A DNA stretch of 15,065 nucleotides from JAIBAI01 sp044238875 (GTDB lineage Bacteria; Bacteroidota; Bacteroidia; M30B66). The DNA lies in NCBI GenBank assembly GCA_044238875.1, contig JBIICM010000048.1, forward strand, positions 1 through 15,065, in the 5' to 3' direction. The notes beneath the pieces are model-generated. The model searched no databases, was not told the DNA's origin, and worked only from the letters and a program-made list of their open reading frames with translations. Shown one piece after another: positions 1 through 6,676 of the stretch (position 1 is the first letter of the stretch; every line of letters starts with the position of its first letter). Both the position numbers and the translations under genes were made by a program.

Positions 1-1238
1 AGATTGAAGGTGTCAAGCAACGAAAGATTCAGCGCCAAGCCATCCAGTGGAAGCCTGACTTCAGCATAGACATGAATTCTGGATGTATCATATATAAAGT
101 GGTTTACTGAGGGGTTTGAACCATGCTGAAATGCATGACTGGTGCTGTTTGTCATATAACGTGGAAAAGCGTTGACTACGCTTCCGATATTGGAACCATT
201 GGAGCTTGTAAAATCGATGTCAAAGCGACCCGGGTTGCCACCTTCGGTCTGGGCCGGCACATCAACCGGATAGTTTGTGCCGGAAAGATTGACAGGAGGA
301 ATCACGCCGCCCGGCCTAAATCCTGTAAATGCCTCCAGCGAACTTTTAAGCGGGATACCTGCCGAATTTTGAATCGTAATTTTAGCTGCCGGATTTTCAA
401 AGTTAAGTTCATCAGCTTCTAAGATGTTTTTAAAAATGCGGAGAAAAAGGGTGTCCTTGGTTACTATGGGCATTTCAAGGCCTGGAAAAAAGCCGCTGAT
501 TTTTTTGAACTCCTGATCTTTGAACTCAAGGGTTGTATTGAAATGGTTACTTGCGGGAATCGTTTGTGAGGAGGTCTTTTCCACCGCTGCGATGAGGCGC
601 ACCTCAAACTTTTGCTGTGCGTCAAGGTCCAGCAGGCCTCCGGCAATCACCGCTTCAATGCGGGCATTACCCGGTGTGCCGGCAGGAATAACCTGGGCTT
701 GTTGTCTGAACGGTACACCATTTACACTAAGCGATGGGATACTTAGTATGAAATTGACAGTCTGACTGATGTTTGATTTAAGGTTGGCAATCAGAACCCC
801 ATCTTTCAGCCATACCGAATCTGGACGTGCATTTCCGGCGCCTTGTCCAACGAGCGGATAGTCAAGCTGCACTACCAGAGAGTCAATAACCTTAGTTCCG
901 TTGGCTCCCTGATTCAGTGAGCCTGTATTTGCGCTGCTCAGGCTGAAGCTCTCACTTTTGGTAAGTGGGGGAAGGCTGATCAGATCACCTGCCATCGAAC
1001 TGTAATTGTCTGAGAGGTAATAGACTTCAACAATGTTTTTATCGTTGATCACGATTTTTTCCGGACTTTCTTTTTTCAGAAATATATCGTTTATCGTTAG
1101 GTCAGCATTTACGATAGGTATTGAAAAGTCGGGAGTCCACTCAGTTTCGGCCATGTTGCCAAAATCATCGGTTTTGTAGCATGCGCTGAGAATGAAAAGA
1201 GTAATCAGCGCAGGCAGCAGTAGTAGTTTTTTAATCAT
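1..1238 (-). CDS. Unrecognised secreted lipoprotein, partial (C-terminus beyond window)
   Basis: The frame is open from an ATG at 1238 to the left edge: 412 complete codons with no stop. The N-terminus is a lipoprotein signal: Lys3-Lys4, a run of Leu/Ile, and a lipobox L17-S-A-C20, so Cys20 should be lipidated after signal peptidase II cleavage. The mature part starts with polar and acidic residues (YKTDD), then is rich in Ser, Thr, Asn, Val and Ile with short hydrophobic strands, as in beta-sandwich envelope proteins. It ends in-window with HVYAEVRLPLDGLALNLSLL. I recognise no catalytic motif and do not know the family. It lies 68 bp downstream of rnhB on the same strand with no terminator between, and has its own TAnnTTTG box, so it may be transcribed both ways. 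Gene reality and lipoprotein status are secure; function is unknown. Confidence 0.85.
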   Translation of the reverse strand, partial: MIKKLLLLPALITLFILSACYKTDDFGNMAETEWTPDFSIPIVNADLTINDIFLKKESPEKIVINDKNIVEVYYLSDNYSSMAGDLISLPPLTKSESFSLSSANTGSLNQGANGTKVIDSLVVQLDYPLVGQGAGNARPDSVWLKDGVLIANLKSNISQTVNFILSIPSLSVNGVPFRQQAQVIPAGTPGNARIEAVIAGGLLDLDAQQKFEVRLIAAVEKTSSQTIPASNHFNTTLEFKDQEFKKISGFFPGLEMPIVTKDTLFLRIFKNILEADELNFENPAAKITIQNSAGIPLKSSLEAFTGFRPGGVIPPVNLSGTNYPVDVPAQTEGGNPGRFDIDFTSSNGSNIGSVVNAFPRYMTNSTSHAFQHGSNPSVNHFIYDTSRIHVYAEVRLPLDGLALNLSLLDTFN

Positions 1239-1266
1239 TGGCTTATTATCAGGTATTTAACAAAGG

Positions 1267-1274
1267 CAAAAGTA
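1267..1274 (-). promoter_or_regulatory. Putative -7 promoter box (TACTTTTG) of the lipoprotein gene
   Basis: The minus strand reads TACTTTTG, an exact match to the Bacteroidota TAnnTTTG box, 28 bp before the lipoprotein ATG. That predicts a 5' leader of about 20 nt. At the expected 19-bp spacing upstream there is only a T-rich stretch, not TTTG, so the -33 element is weak or missing. Confidence 0.5.
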
Positions 1275-1306
1275 TCAGAATAATTGAAAATCGTAAAAAT
1301 CAAATA

Positions 1307-1915
1307 TTAAAATAATTCCAGTTGCTTATTGTGCAGGCTGAATGATCGGCGGTGATATGCTGTGATCCCTTTGCTCAATATGGCATCTCTGTGTTCGGCT
1401 GTGCCATACCCTTTGTGCCGGTTGAAACCATAATCCGGAAATGTTTCATGCAGCGTCTGCATATATTCGTCGCGGTGTGTTTTGGCCAGCACTGAAGCGG
1501 CAGCGATCGATAAAAACAGGTCGTCACCTCCGATAAATGTCTGGTGCGGAATATCTTCGTAAACCTTAAATCGGTTACCGTCGATCAGCAGTAATGCAGG
1601 TTGAATGGATAGTCCAATGATGGCCCTGTGCATGGCAAGAAAGGTGGCCTGCAGGATGTTGTACCGGTCAATTTCCTCCACCGAAGCCTGTCCGATACAC
1701 CAGGCTGCAGCCTCTGACTCAATGATCAGCCTGAGTTGGTCACGGTGCTTCTTTTTCATTTGCTTCGAATCTCTCAGCAGCGGATGGTGAAAGCCTGCGG
1801 GCAGGATTACCGCGGCTGCAAATACCGGCCCCGCAAGACAACCTCTTCCCGCTTCGTCAACCCCGGCTTCAAGAGCAGGAAACCTGTAAAAAGCCTTCAG
1901 TCCTTCAGTTAACAT
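1307..1915 (-). CDS. rnhB: Ribonuclease HII
   Basis: RNase HII cleaves the RNA strand of RNA-DNA hybrids and starts removal of single ribonucleotides misincorporated in DNA. It acts in the cytoplasm as a metal-dependent monomer. The protein is 202 aa from the chosen start, the usual family length. The motifs are in order: GVDEAGRG (Asp20, Glu21), DSK near 49-51, LLIDGN (Asp112), and SVLAKTHRDEYM (Asp149). These four acidic residues are the expected active site. YGFNRHKGYGTAEH (162-175) is the typical C-terminal block. A longer frame starts at 1948, but I prefer the ATG at 1915: it shares one base with the stop of the upstream response regulator (TGATG), which suggests translational coupling, and the 11 extra residues would lie inside that gene. 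Confidence 0.96.
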   Translation of the reverse strand: MLTEGLKAFYRFPALEAGVDEAGRGCLAGPVFAAAVILPAGFHHPLLRDSKQMKKKHRDQLRLIIESEAAAWCIGQASVEEIDRYNILQATFLAMHRAIIGLSIQPALLLIDGNRFKVYEDIPHQTFIGGDDLFLSIAAASVLAKTHRDEYMQTLHETFPDYGFNRHKGYGTAEHRDAILSKGITAYHRRSFSLHNKQLELF

Positions 1916-2616
1916 CAACTGGAAGTAAAGCGGTAACCCACACCCCAAACAGAATGAAAGTATTGCGGCTCCTTCGGATTGGGTTCAAAGTATTTTCTGA
2001 ATGACAATATAAAATTGTCAATTGTTCGCGTAGATGGGTATATGTCATAACCCCATACCTTCTCAAGAATCATTTTACGGGAAACCACTTCTCCCTCCCT
2101 GTCGGAAAGGAGCTTAAGCAGCATAATTTCCTTTTTTGATAACCTGTGGCGCTCTCCGCTGTATGTTTCAATCTCGAATGAACTGAAGTCAACAGCATTT
2201 CTGCCAAATTTCAATTTATCATCCTGCTGAGCATTGGTTTTTGATCGGTCAATACCTCTTTTGATAAGGGCCAGTACCCGCAGCAGCAGTTCTTCCAGAT
2301 CAAAAGGTTTGGCAAGGTAATCGTCAGCCCCCAATTTCAGCCCCTGTACCCGGTCAGAACTGGTGTTTTTCGCCGTAAGGAACAAAACCGGAACGGTTTC
2401 ATTTTCCAGTCGGATACTTTCACAAACTGAAAATCCATCAATTTCAGGCAGCATCACATCAAGTATAATGAGATCGAAACGCTCCTCCTTGCCTTTTTGC
2501 AATGCCTGCCTTCCGGTGGCTGCGCTTACAATGTGATAACCTTCCAGCTCAAGGTTGAGACTGATCATCTCCCTGAGGCTGGCTTCATCTTCTGCAAGCA
2601 ATATCCTGTAAGCCAT
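1915..2616 (-). CDS. OmpR/PhoB-family response regulator
   Basis: This is a 233-aa two-component transcription factor. The receiver domain spans about residues 3-122: acidic pair Glu9-Asp10, phosphoacceptor Asp53 in IILDVMLPEIDG, switch Thr81 in FLTAK, and Lys103 in the LAKPFD motif. The winged-helix DNA-binding domain spans about 134-232, with the HRLSKKEIMLLKLL helix, VSRKMILEKVWGYD, the RTIDNFILSFRKYFE recognition region and the final GVGYRF hairpin. Phosphorylation by a partner histidine kinase should control DNA binding. No kinase gene adjoins it: rnhB is coupled downstream, and the gene upstream is a divergent KilA-N gene. The regulator is therefore an orphan in this window and its regulon cannot be inferred. 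A TAnnTTTG box lies 7 bp before the ATG. Confidence 0.95.
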   Translation of the reverse strand: MAYRILLAEDEASLREMISLNLELEGYHIVSAATGRQALQKGKEERFDLIILDVMLPEIDGFSVCESIRLENETVPVLFLTAKNTSSDRVQGLKLGADDYLAKPFDLEELLLRVLALIKRGIDRSKTNAQQDDKLKFGRNAVDFSSFEIETYSGERHRLSKKEIMLLKLLSDREGEVVSRKMILEKVWGYDIYPSTRTIDNFILSFRKYFEPNPKEPQYFHSVWGVGYRFTSS

Positions 2617-2623
2617 CTTGGTG

Positions 2624-2631
2624 CAAATCTA
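2624..2631 (-). promoter_or_regulatory. Putative -7 promoter box (TAGATTTG) of the response regulator gene
   Basis: The minus strand reads TAGATTTGCACC, matching TAnnTTTG, only 7 bp before the ATG. If used, transcription would begin within a base or so of the start codon, giving a leaderless or nearly leaderless mRNA. No TTTG is visible 19 bp further upstream. The same ATTTGCACC string occurs in front of the tRNA genes. Confidence 0.35.
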
Positions 2632-2814
2632 ATTACATGAGCAATAAACTCCTATTTTTGTCATGTTGATGACTGGGACTTACCATTGGATATTGAGGAT
2701 GTTTCTAACCAGGAATGTATTAGTCGGAAAAAAAGAATTGATGCCAATTAGAGTAATAAACTGTTATGCAAAGCTTTATATTTATTGTTAAAAACGAAAT
2801 TACTATTATAACTT

Positions 2815-3648
2815 ATGACCAAAACAAAAATATTAAAAGTTCAGGGCAGAGAAATTACGCTGATTTCAGACAAAGTGAATGATTACATTTCACTTACTGA
2901 TATGGCCCGCTATCGTGATACCGAGAAAACCAACTATTTAATCCAAAATTGGATGCGAACCCGAAGCGCTATTGAATTTTGCGGCCTTTGGAAACAACTC
3001 AATAACCCTGATTTTAAAAGCATCGAATTCGATGCTTTTAAAAATGATGCGGGGGCAAACAGCTTTACACTTACCCCACAGAAGTGGATTGAAACGACAA
3101 ATGCTACTGGCATCATTTCAAAATCTGGAAGATATGGCGGTACCTTTGCCCATCGTGATATCGCCTTTGAGTTTGCCACATGGATAAGTGCTGAATTCAA
3201 ATTTTATTTCATCAAAGAGTTCCAGCGCCTCAAGGAGGATGAAAACGACCGGTTAAACCAGGAATGGAACCTACAACGAACTTTAGCTAAGTTGAATTAC
3301 CATATTCATACGGATGCAATTAAGGAAAATCTGATTCCTAAAGAACTTTCTAAAAAAGAGGCATCGGTTGTATTTGCCTTTGAAGCCGATGTGTTGAATA
3401 TGGCTCTTTTCGGAATAACGGCTATGGATTGGCGAAAAACTAAACCAAATGCGGAGGGGAATATTCGTGATAATGCAACATTGGAGCAGCTGGTGGTGTT
3501 AAGCAATCTTGAAAGTCTTAATGCTGTGCTTATTCAACAAGGTTTACCACAATATGAACGATTATTGCAATTAAATAAAATTGCTATTCGGCAGCTGCAA
3601 ACCTTGCTAAACACTCAAACCCTTAAGAAACTGAAAAAATATGAGTGA
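2815..3648 (+). CDS. KilA-N domain-containing protein
   Basis: This is a 277-aa protein of the KilA-N type, a DNA-binding fold first described in phages and large DNA viruses and also found as single genes in bacteria; the bacterial role is unknown. Visible features are YISLTDMARYRD (24-35), the Trp-rich NYLIQNWMRTRSAIEFCGLW segment (41-60), and the strongly typical block from about 91 to 141: KWIETTNATGIISKSGRYGGT, then FAHRDIAFEFATWIS, then KEFQRLKEDE. The C-terminal half is helical with Leu/Gln-rich stretches. It stands alone in plus orientation between a minus-strand regulator and an envelope protease, and its sequence is more A+T-rich than theirs (two sampled 60-nt lines, 2881 and 3301, have 40% and 32% GC; line 4501 has 50%). 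I infer horizontal acquisition. It also contains a 32-bp perfect palindrome. No clear TAnnTTTG box precedes it. Confidence 0.88.
   Translation: MTKTKILKVQGREITLISDKVNDYISLTDMARYRDTEKTNYLIQNWMRTRSAIEFCGLWKQLNNPDFKSIEFDAFKNDAGANSFTLTPQKWIETTNATGIISKSGRYGGTFAHRDIAFEFATWISAEFKFYFIKEFQRLKEDENDRLNQEWNLQRTLAKLNYHIHTDAIKENLIPKELSKKEASVVFAFEADVLNMALFGITAMDWRKTKPNAEGNIRDNATLEQLVVLSNLESLNAVLIQQGLPQYERLLQLNKIAIRQLQTLLNTQTLKKLKKYE
3012..3043. repeat. Perfect 32-bp palindrome inside the KilA-N gene
   Basis: Every base from 3012 to 3027 is complementary to its partner from 3043 back to 3028. The centre is GAATTC and the arms read TTTTAAAAGCATCGAA. It covers codons 67-76 fully (F-K-S-I-E-F-D-A-F-K), with the symmetry axis between codons 71 and 72. 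The reading frame is intact. It could form a cruciform or an mRNA hairpin, or be a binding site for a dimeric protein. The symmetry is seen directly; any function is inference. Confidence 0.9.
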
Positions 3649-3753
3649 AATAAATAACCAGGTAAATCCATCAGGTATTCACTGTAAGCGTATAAACGCC
3701 AAAATGGATTGCATTGTGCTTAGAAAGCGCCTATCAGGCCAGACACTAAGTAA

Positions 3754-3761
3754 TAATTTTG
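3754..3761 (+). promoter_or_regulatory. Putative -7 promoter box (TAATTTTG) of the M43 protease gene
   Basis: TAATTTTG matches TAnnTTTG and lies 8 bp before the ATG at 3770, so the transcript would be nearly leaderless. No TTG is found at the expected distance upstream. It supports a start at 3770, since the longer reading frame would put this box inside the coding sequence. Confidence 0.35.
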
Positions 3762-3769
3762 ATTTTAGC

Positions 3770-5563
3770 ATGCGCATTAAGTTTCTGATCTCCATTCTAC
3801 TCATTTCTCACTCCTTCGCCATGAAGGCACAGGAACGCTGCGGAACCATGCAGTGGCTCAAACAGCTCGAGGCCGAGCGTCCATCAATTATTCAGCAGCG
3901 GGAGGTTCTTGAACAGCAAACCTCAAGGTGGATTAAAGAAAATGATTCGAAATCACTCCGCTCCGTAATTACCATCCCGGTGGTGGTGCATGTAATTTAC
4001 TTCAAGGATGAAGAGAACATTTCTGATGATCAGATATTCAGTCAGATTGCCATACTCAACGAAGATTACAGGCGTCAAAACTCCGACCGTACAAAAACAC
4101 CGGCCATTTTTCAGGATGTTGCAGCCGACTGTGAAATTGAATTTTGTCTTGCCCGTCAGGATCCCTCCGGAAACCCTGCCACGGGCATTACGCGCACCCG
4201 CACTCAAGCGCAGGTTTTTCAGATGGGAAATGCGATGAAGCGAGCAGTAACAGGTGGAAATGATGCATGGGACAGCAACAAATACCTGAACATCTGGGTC
4301 TGCAATCTTACCCAGGGTCTGCTCGGTTATGGCAGTATACCCGGTTCAGACTTAAGTCCTTTTGACGGCGTAGTGATTGGCTACAAATATTTCGGAAAGG
4401 GAGGCGTAACAGCTTCACCATACAACCTGGGACGCACCGCAACACATGAAGTTGGACACTGGCTGAACCTTCAGCATATATGGGGTGATAACGACGGTGC
4501 TGACCCCTGTTCAGGTTCAGATTTTGTGGGTGATACACCCAATCAGGCCCGTCAAAATGAGGGGTGCCCGGATTTCCCTTCTTCATCGTGCGGAAATTCC
4601 AGTGATATGTTTATGAATTACATGGACTATACGCGGGATATTTGCATGAATATTTTTACAAAAGGTCAGAAGTCAAGAATGCTTGCTACCCTGAACGGTT
4701 CAAGATCTTCGATTCTTACCTCCGCCGGATGCCAGGAGCCTGTTTTTAAGCCTGAATGCGATACGGCTACCAATGCTTCGAGTCTCGACGGCCTTGTTTA
4801 TTACAGGGTAGAGGATGTAAGTGATGAGGGCAGCGGGTTTCTGATCGGGCATAACAGTTTCGGCTACAATGCCTTTGCCGAAAAAATTACTTCATCAGGT
4901 GAAAAGTCTGTGACCCGGTTATTGTTTGATTTTGCCATCGCAGATTTCGAAACCCCACAGGATTCAATCAAGGCATTTATCCTTGCCGCCGGCCCGGAGG
5001 GACCGGGGGCTGAACTTGCCGCCGTGAAAATTTCATACGCAGATATAGCCGAGAACATTAACCAGTTTGTTTTCACAGAAGCCCTTTTTGAGCCGGGTAT
5101 TACTGTGAACGGAGATTTTTACATTGGATTTGAGATTGATTATCTGGCAGGAGACTCAGCTTGTATTTACTCCACCCAGTTTGACCAATCGGAAACAAGT
5201 AATTCATGGTTTCGTGATTCAACAGGAAAGTGGCATTCATACAACGAAAAATACGGTATTTTTACTTCAATGGGCATTTATACCGAAATATGTTCTACGG
5301 TTTCAACCATGGATAACAAGACTCCGGCTAAGCCCGTATTGCTGTTTCCCAACCCGGCCGACCAACACGTTTCGTTTCATTTTGATGACAATGCCGGAAG
5401 CTGGCAGATTTTTTCAGCTGACGGTCGCCTGATCAGGCAGGGTAGGGCTGAAGGCCAACAGCTGAATTCAATTGCCACGAAAGACCTGGCTAATGGTTTT
5501 TACCTTTTCAGCATCATCTCAGGTAAAAATATCACAACATCAAGGCTCATCATTCAGCACTAA
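3770..5563 (+). CDS. Secreted M43 (pappalysin-like) zinc metalloprotease with T9SS sorting domain
   Basis: This is a 597-aa exported protease. A Sec signal peptide (MRIKFLISILLISHSFAMKA, residues 1-20) has likely cleavage before Gln21. The catalytic domain begins near residue 68 with IPVVVHVIY, typical of M43. The zinc site is HEVGHWLNLQH: His226, His230, His236, with catalytic Glu227. The Met-turn is NYMDY around Met285. Several Cys residues (DPCSGSD, EGCPDF, SSCGNS, DICMN, AGCQE) suggest disulfides. Residues about 340-515 form a second domain of unknown role. The C-terminus, from LLFPNPADQHVSF near 524 to the end, is a T9SS type A sorting domain, so the protein should cross the outer membrane by T9SS and be secreted or surface-anchored. 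A longer frame starts at 3641, but its first 43 residues are polar and would bury the signal peptide. tatC begins 4 nt after the stop. Substrate is unknown. Confidence 0.93.
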   Translation: MRIKFLISILLISHSFAMKAQERCGTMQWLKQLEAERPSIIQQREVLEQQTSRWIKENDSKSLRSVITIPVVVHVIYFKDEENISDDQIFSQIAILNEDYRRQNSDRTKTPAIFQDVAADCEIEFCLARQDPSGNPATGITRTRTQAQVFQMGNAMKRAVTGGNDAWDSNKYLNIWVCNLTQGLLGYGSIPGSDLSPFDGVVIGYKYFGKGGVTASPYNLGRTATHEVGHWLNLQHIWGDNDGADPCSGSDFVGDTPNQARQNEGCPDFPSSSCGNSSDMFMNYMDYTRDICMNIFTKGQKSRMLATLNGSRSSILTSAGCQEPVFKPECDTATNASSLDGLVYYRVEDVSDEGSGFLIGHNSFGYNAFAEKITSSGEKSVTRLLFDFAIADFETPQDSIKAFILAAGPEGPGAELAAVKISYADIAENINQFVFTEALFEPGITVNGDFYIGFEIDYLAGDSACIYSTQFDQSETSNSWFRDSTGKWHSYNEKYGIFTSMGIYTEICSTVSTMDNKTPAKPVLLFPNPADQHVSFHFDDNAGSWQIFSADGRLIRQGRAEGQQLNSIATKDLANGFYLFSIISGKNITTSRLIIQH

Positions 5564-5567
5564 ACCA

Positions 5568-6395
5568 ATGCCTTTAGATCAACCTGAACAGGAAAAAACC
5601 GGGGTAGAAATGACCTTCCTTGAACATCTGGAAGCGCTCAGATGGCATTTGATACGCACCGTAATTGTCATCCTTGTTTTAACCATTCTTGCATTTTTTA
5701 ATAATCACATTGTTTTCGACAAGATTCTGCTCGGGGCAATGTATCCTGACTTTCTTACTTATCGGGCACTTTGCTGGGTTTCTGTGAACCTGCTGCACGA
5801 CAATAGTCTTTGCCTCAATGGCATTCATTTTAATCTGATTAGTATCACCATGTCGGGTCAGTTTGCCACGCACATGAAAATTTCATTTGCCGCAGGATTG
5901 GTGCTGGCCTTTCCTTATCTGTTATGGGAGTTATGGCGTTTTATCAGGCCGGCGCTTTATGACAGAGAGCGCAGGTACGCAAGCGGACTGGTTTTCTGGG
6001 GTTCGTTTCTTTTCTTCTCCGGAATAGCATTCGGTTATTACCTGTTATCACCCATGAGTGTTTATTTTCTGGGCAACTATCAGGTGAGCCCGCTGATTTC
6101 AAATCAAATCAGTGTGGGCAGCTACATTGATACCGTGGTGGTAACCACATTTGGCTCCGGATTGCTGTTCGAATTACCGATTGTGGTTTATTTTCTGGCC
6201 AGGGTGGGTTTGGTCACAGCCGCTTTTCTGCGCAGAACCCGCCGTGTTTCTTATGTAATCATTTTGATTGTGGCTGCCATTATTACACCACCTGATGCCA
6301 CAAGTCAGATTATTGTGAGCATCCCTCTTTTTCTGCTCTACGAAATCAGTATTTTTATAGCCCGGCGGATTGAAAAAAAAGCTGAAAGTAGCTGA
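5568..6395 (+). CDS. tatC: Twin-arginine translocase subunit TatC
   Basis: TatC is the inner-membrane receptor for twin-arginine signal peptides and, with TatA, exports folded proteins. The protein is 275 aa from the ATG at 5568, 4 nt after the protease stop; a longer in-frame start at 5472 lies inside that gene and adds an unlikely polar tail. Six membrane segments are visible, roughly 29-46, 104-123, 138-160, 187-209, 226-241 and 246-265. Family signatures are FLEHLEALR (17-25), FIRPALYDRERR (125-136, with Glu134 matching E. coli Glu103), GLLFELP (198-204) and IITPPDATSQ (238-247). In HLEALR, Ala23 sits where E. coli TatC has Glu15 (HLIELR), a residue involved in signal-peptide recognition. 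Being so close to the protease gene, it is likely cotranscribed with it. Confidence 0.96.
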   Translation: MPLDQPEQEKTGVEMTFLEHLEALRWHLIRTVIVILVLTILAFFNNHIVFDKILLGAMYPDFLTYRALCWVSVNLLHDNSLCLNGIHFNLISITMSGQFATHMKISFAAGLVLAFPYLLWELWRFIRPALYDRERRYASGLVFWGSFLFFSGIAFGYYLLSPMSVYFLGNYQVSPLISNQISVGSYIDTVVVTTFGSGLLFELPIVVYFLARVGLVTAAFLRRTRRVSYVIILIVAAIITPPDATSQIIVSIPLFLLYEISIFIARRIEKKAESS

Positions 6396-6461
6396 TGATT
6401 ATACATCTGCCCTGAAAAAACGTCTTCGTAACAATTCACTTTTATCTTCGGCTTTAAAGCG

Positions 6462-6469
6462 TACCTTTG
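6462..6469 (+). promoter_or_regulatory. Putative -7 promoter box (TACCTTTG) of tatA-gatA
   Basis: TACCTTTG matches TAnnTTTG and lies 20 bp before the tatA ATG, giving a predicted leader of about 14 nt. The -33 region contains only TTTTATC. It would give tatA and gatA a promoter of their own besides any read-through from tatC. Confidence 0.45.
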
Positions 6470-6489
6470 TAATCTGAATCACTATTACC

Positions 6490-6657
6490 ATGGGAAAATT
6501 CGGAGCTACTGAAATCATCATCATCCTTGCTGTTGTACTTTTATTTGTCGGAGGTAGAAAAATACCTGAACTAATGAAAGGTCTGGGTCGCGGTATGCGC
6601 GAGTTCAAAGATGCCAAGGAGGGCAAGGGTGAAGATCTTTCAGAAAAGAAAAATTAA
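6490..6657 (+). CDS. tatA: Twin-arginine translocase subunit TatA
   Basis: This is a 55-aa TatA/TatE-type protein, the subunit that oligomerises to form the Tat export path with TatC. It has the expected plan: a short N-terminus with a polar residue (Glu8, where E. coli TatA has Gln8), one membrane helix (about 9-20, IIIILAVVLLFV), a glycine hinge (Gly21-Gly22), then the amphipathic helix RKIPELMKGLGRGMREFKDA (23-42) and a charged tail. In most homologues the residue before the hinge is Phe (FG); here it is Val20, with Phe19 one place earlier. At 55 residues it is short but within the range for the family. It lies 94 bp after tatC and 19 bp before gatA. No separate tatB is present; many Bacteroidota use TatA and TatC only. 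Confidence 0.92.
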   Translation: MGKFGATEIIIILAVVLLFVGGRKIPELMKGLGRGMREFKDAKEGKGEDLSEKKN

Positions 6658-6676
6658 TCTGAACCTGGTTTCATAA

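Noticed and set aside
123..765. Plus-strand open frames opposite the lipoprotein gene
   Set aside because: They are shadows of the minus-strand lipoprotein frame, which has a signal peptide and stays open for 412 codons; the shadow proteins are Cys/Arg-rich with no recognisable motif.
1916..1948. Longer RNase HII start at 1948
   Set aside because: The 11 extra residues lie inside the response regulator gene. The ATG at 1915 gives normal length and a TGATG junction.
2777..2784. TATATTTA as a promoter box for the KilA-N gene
   Set aside because: One mismatch to TAnnTTTG in very A+T-rich sequence and no -33 element; too weak to list.
3665..3710. Inverted repeat AATCCAT/ATGGATT flanking GCGT-ATAA-ACGC between the KilA-N and protease genes
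   Set aside because: Arms of 7 and 4 bp over this distance are easily expected by chance, and no T-tract follows, so I do not call it a terminator or an element end.
3641..3769. Upstream extension of the M43 protease frame to an ATG overlapping the end of the KilA-N gene
   Set aside because: The extra 43 residues are polar and would place the signal peptide inside the protein. A promoter-like box lies at 3754-3761. I start the gene at 3770.
5472..5567. Upstream extension of the TatC frame into the protease gene
   Set aside because: It adds 32 Ser/Lys-rich residues not seen in TatC, and the ATG at 5568 fits the family length and the 4-nt gap.
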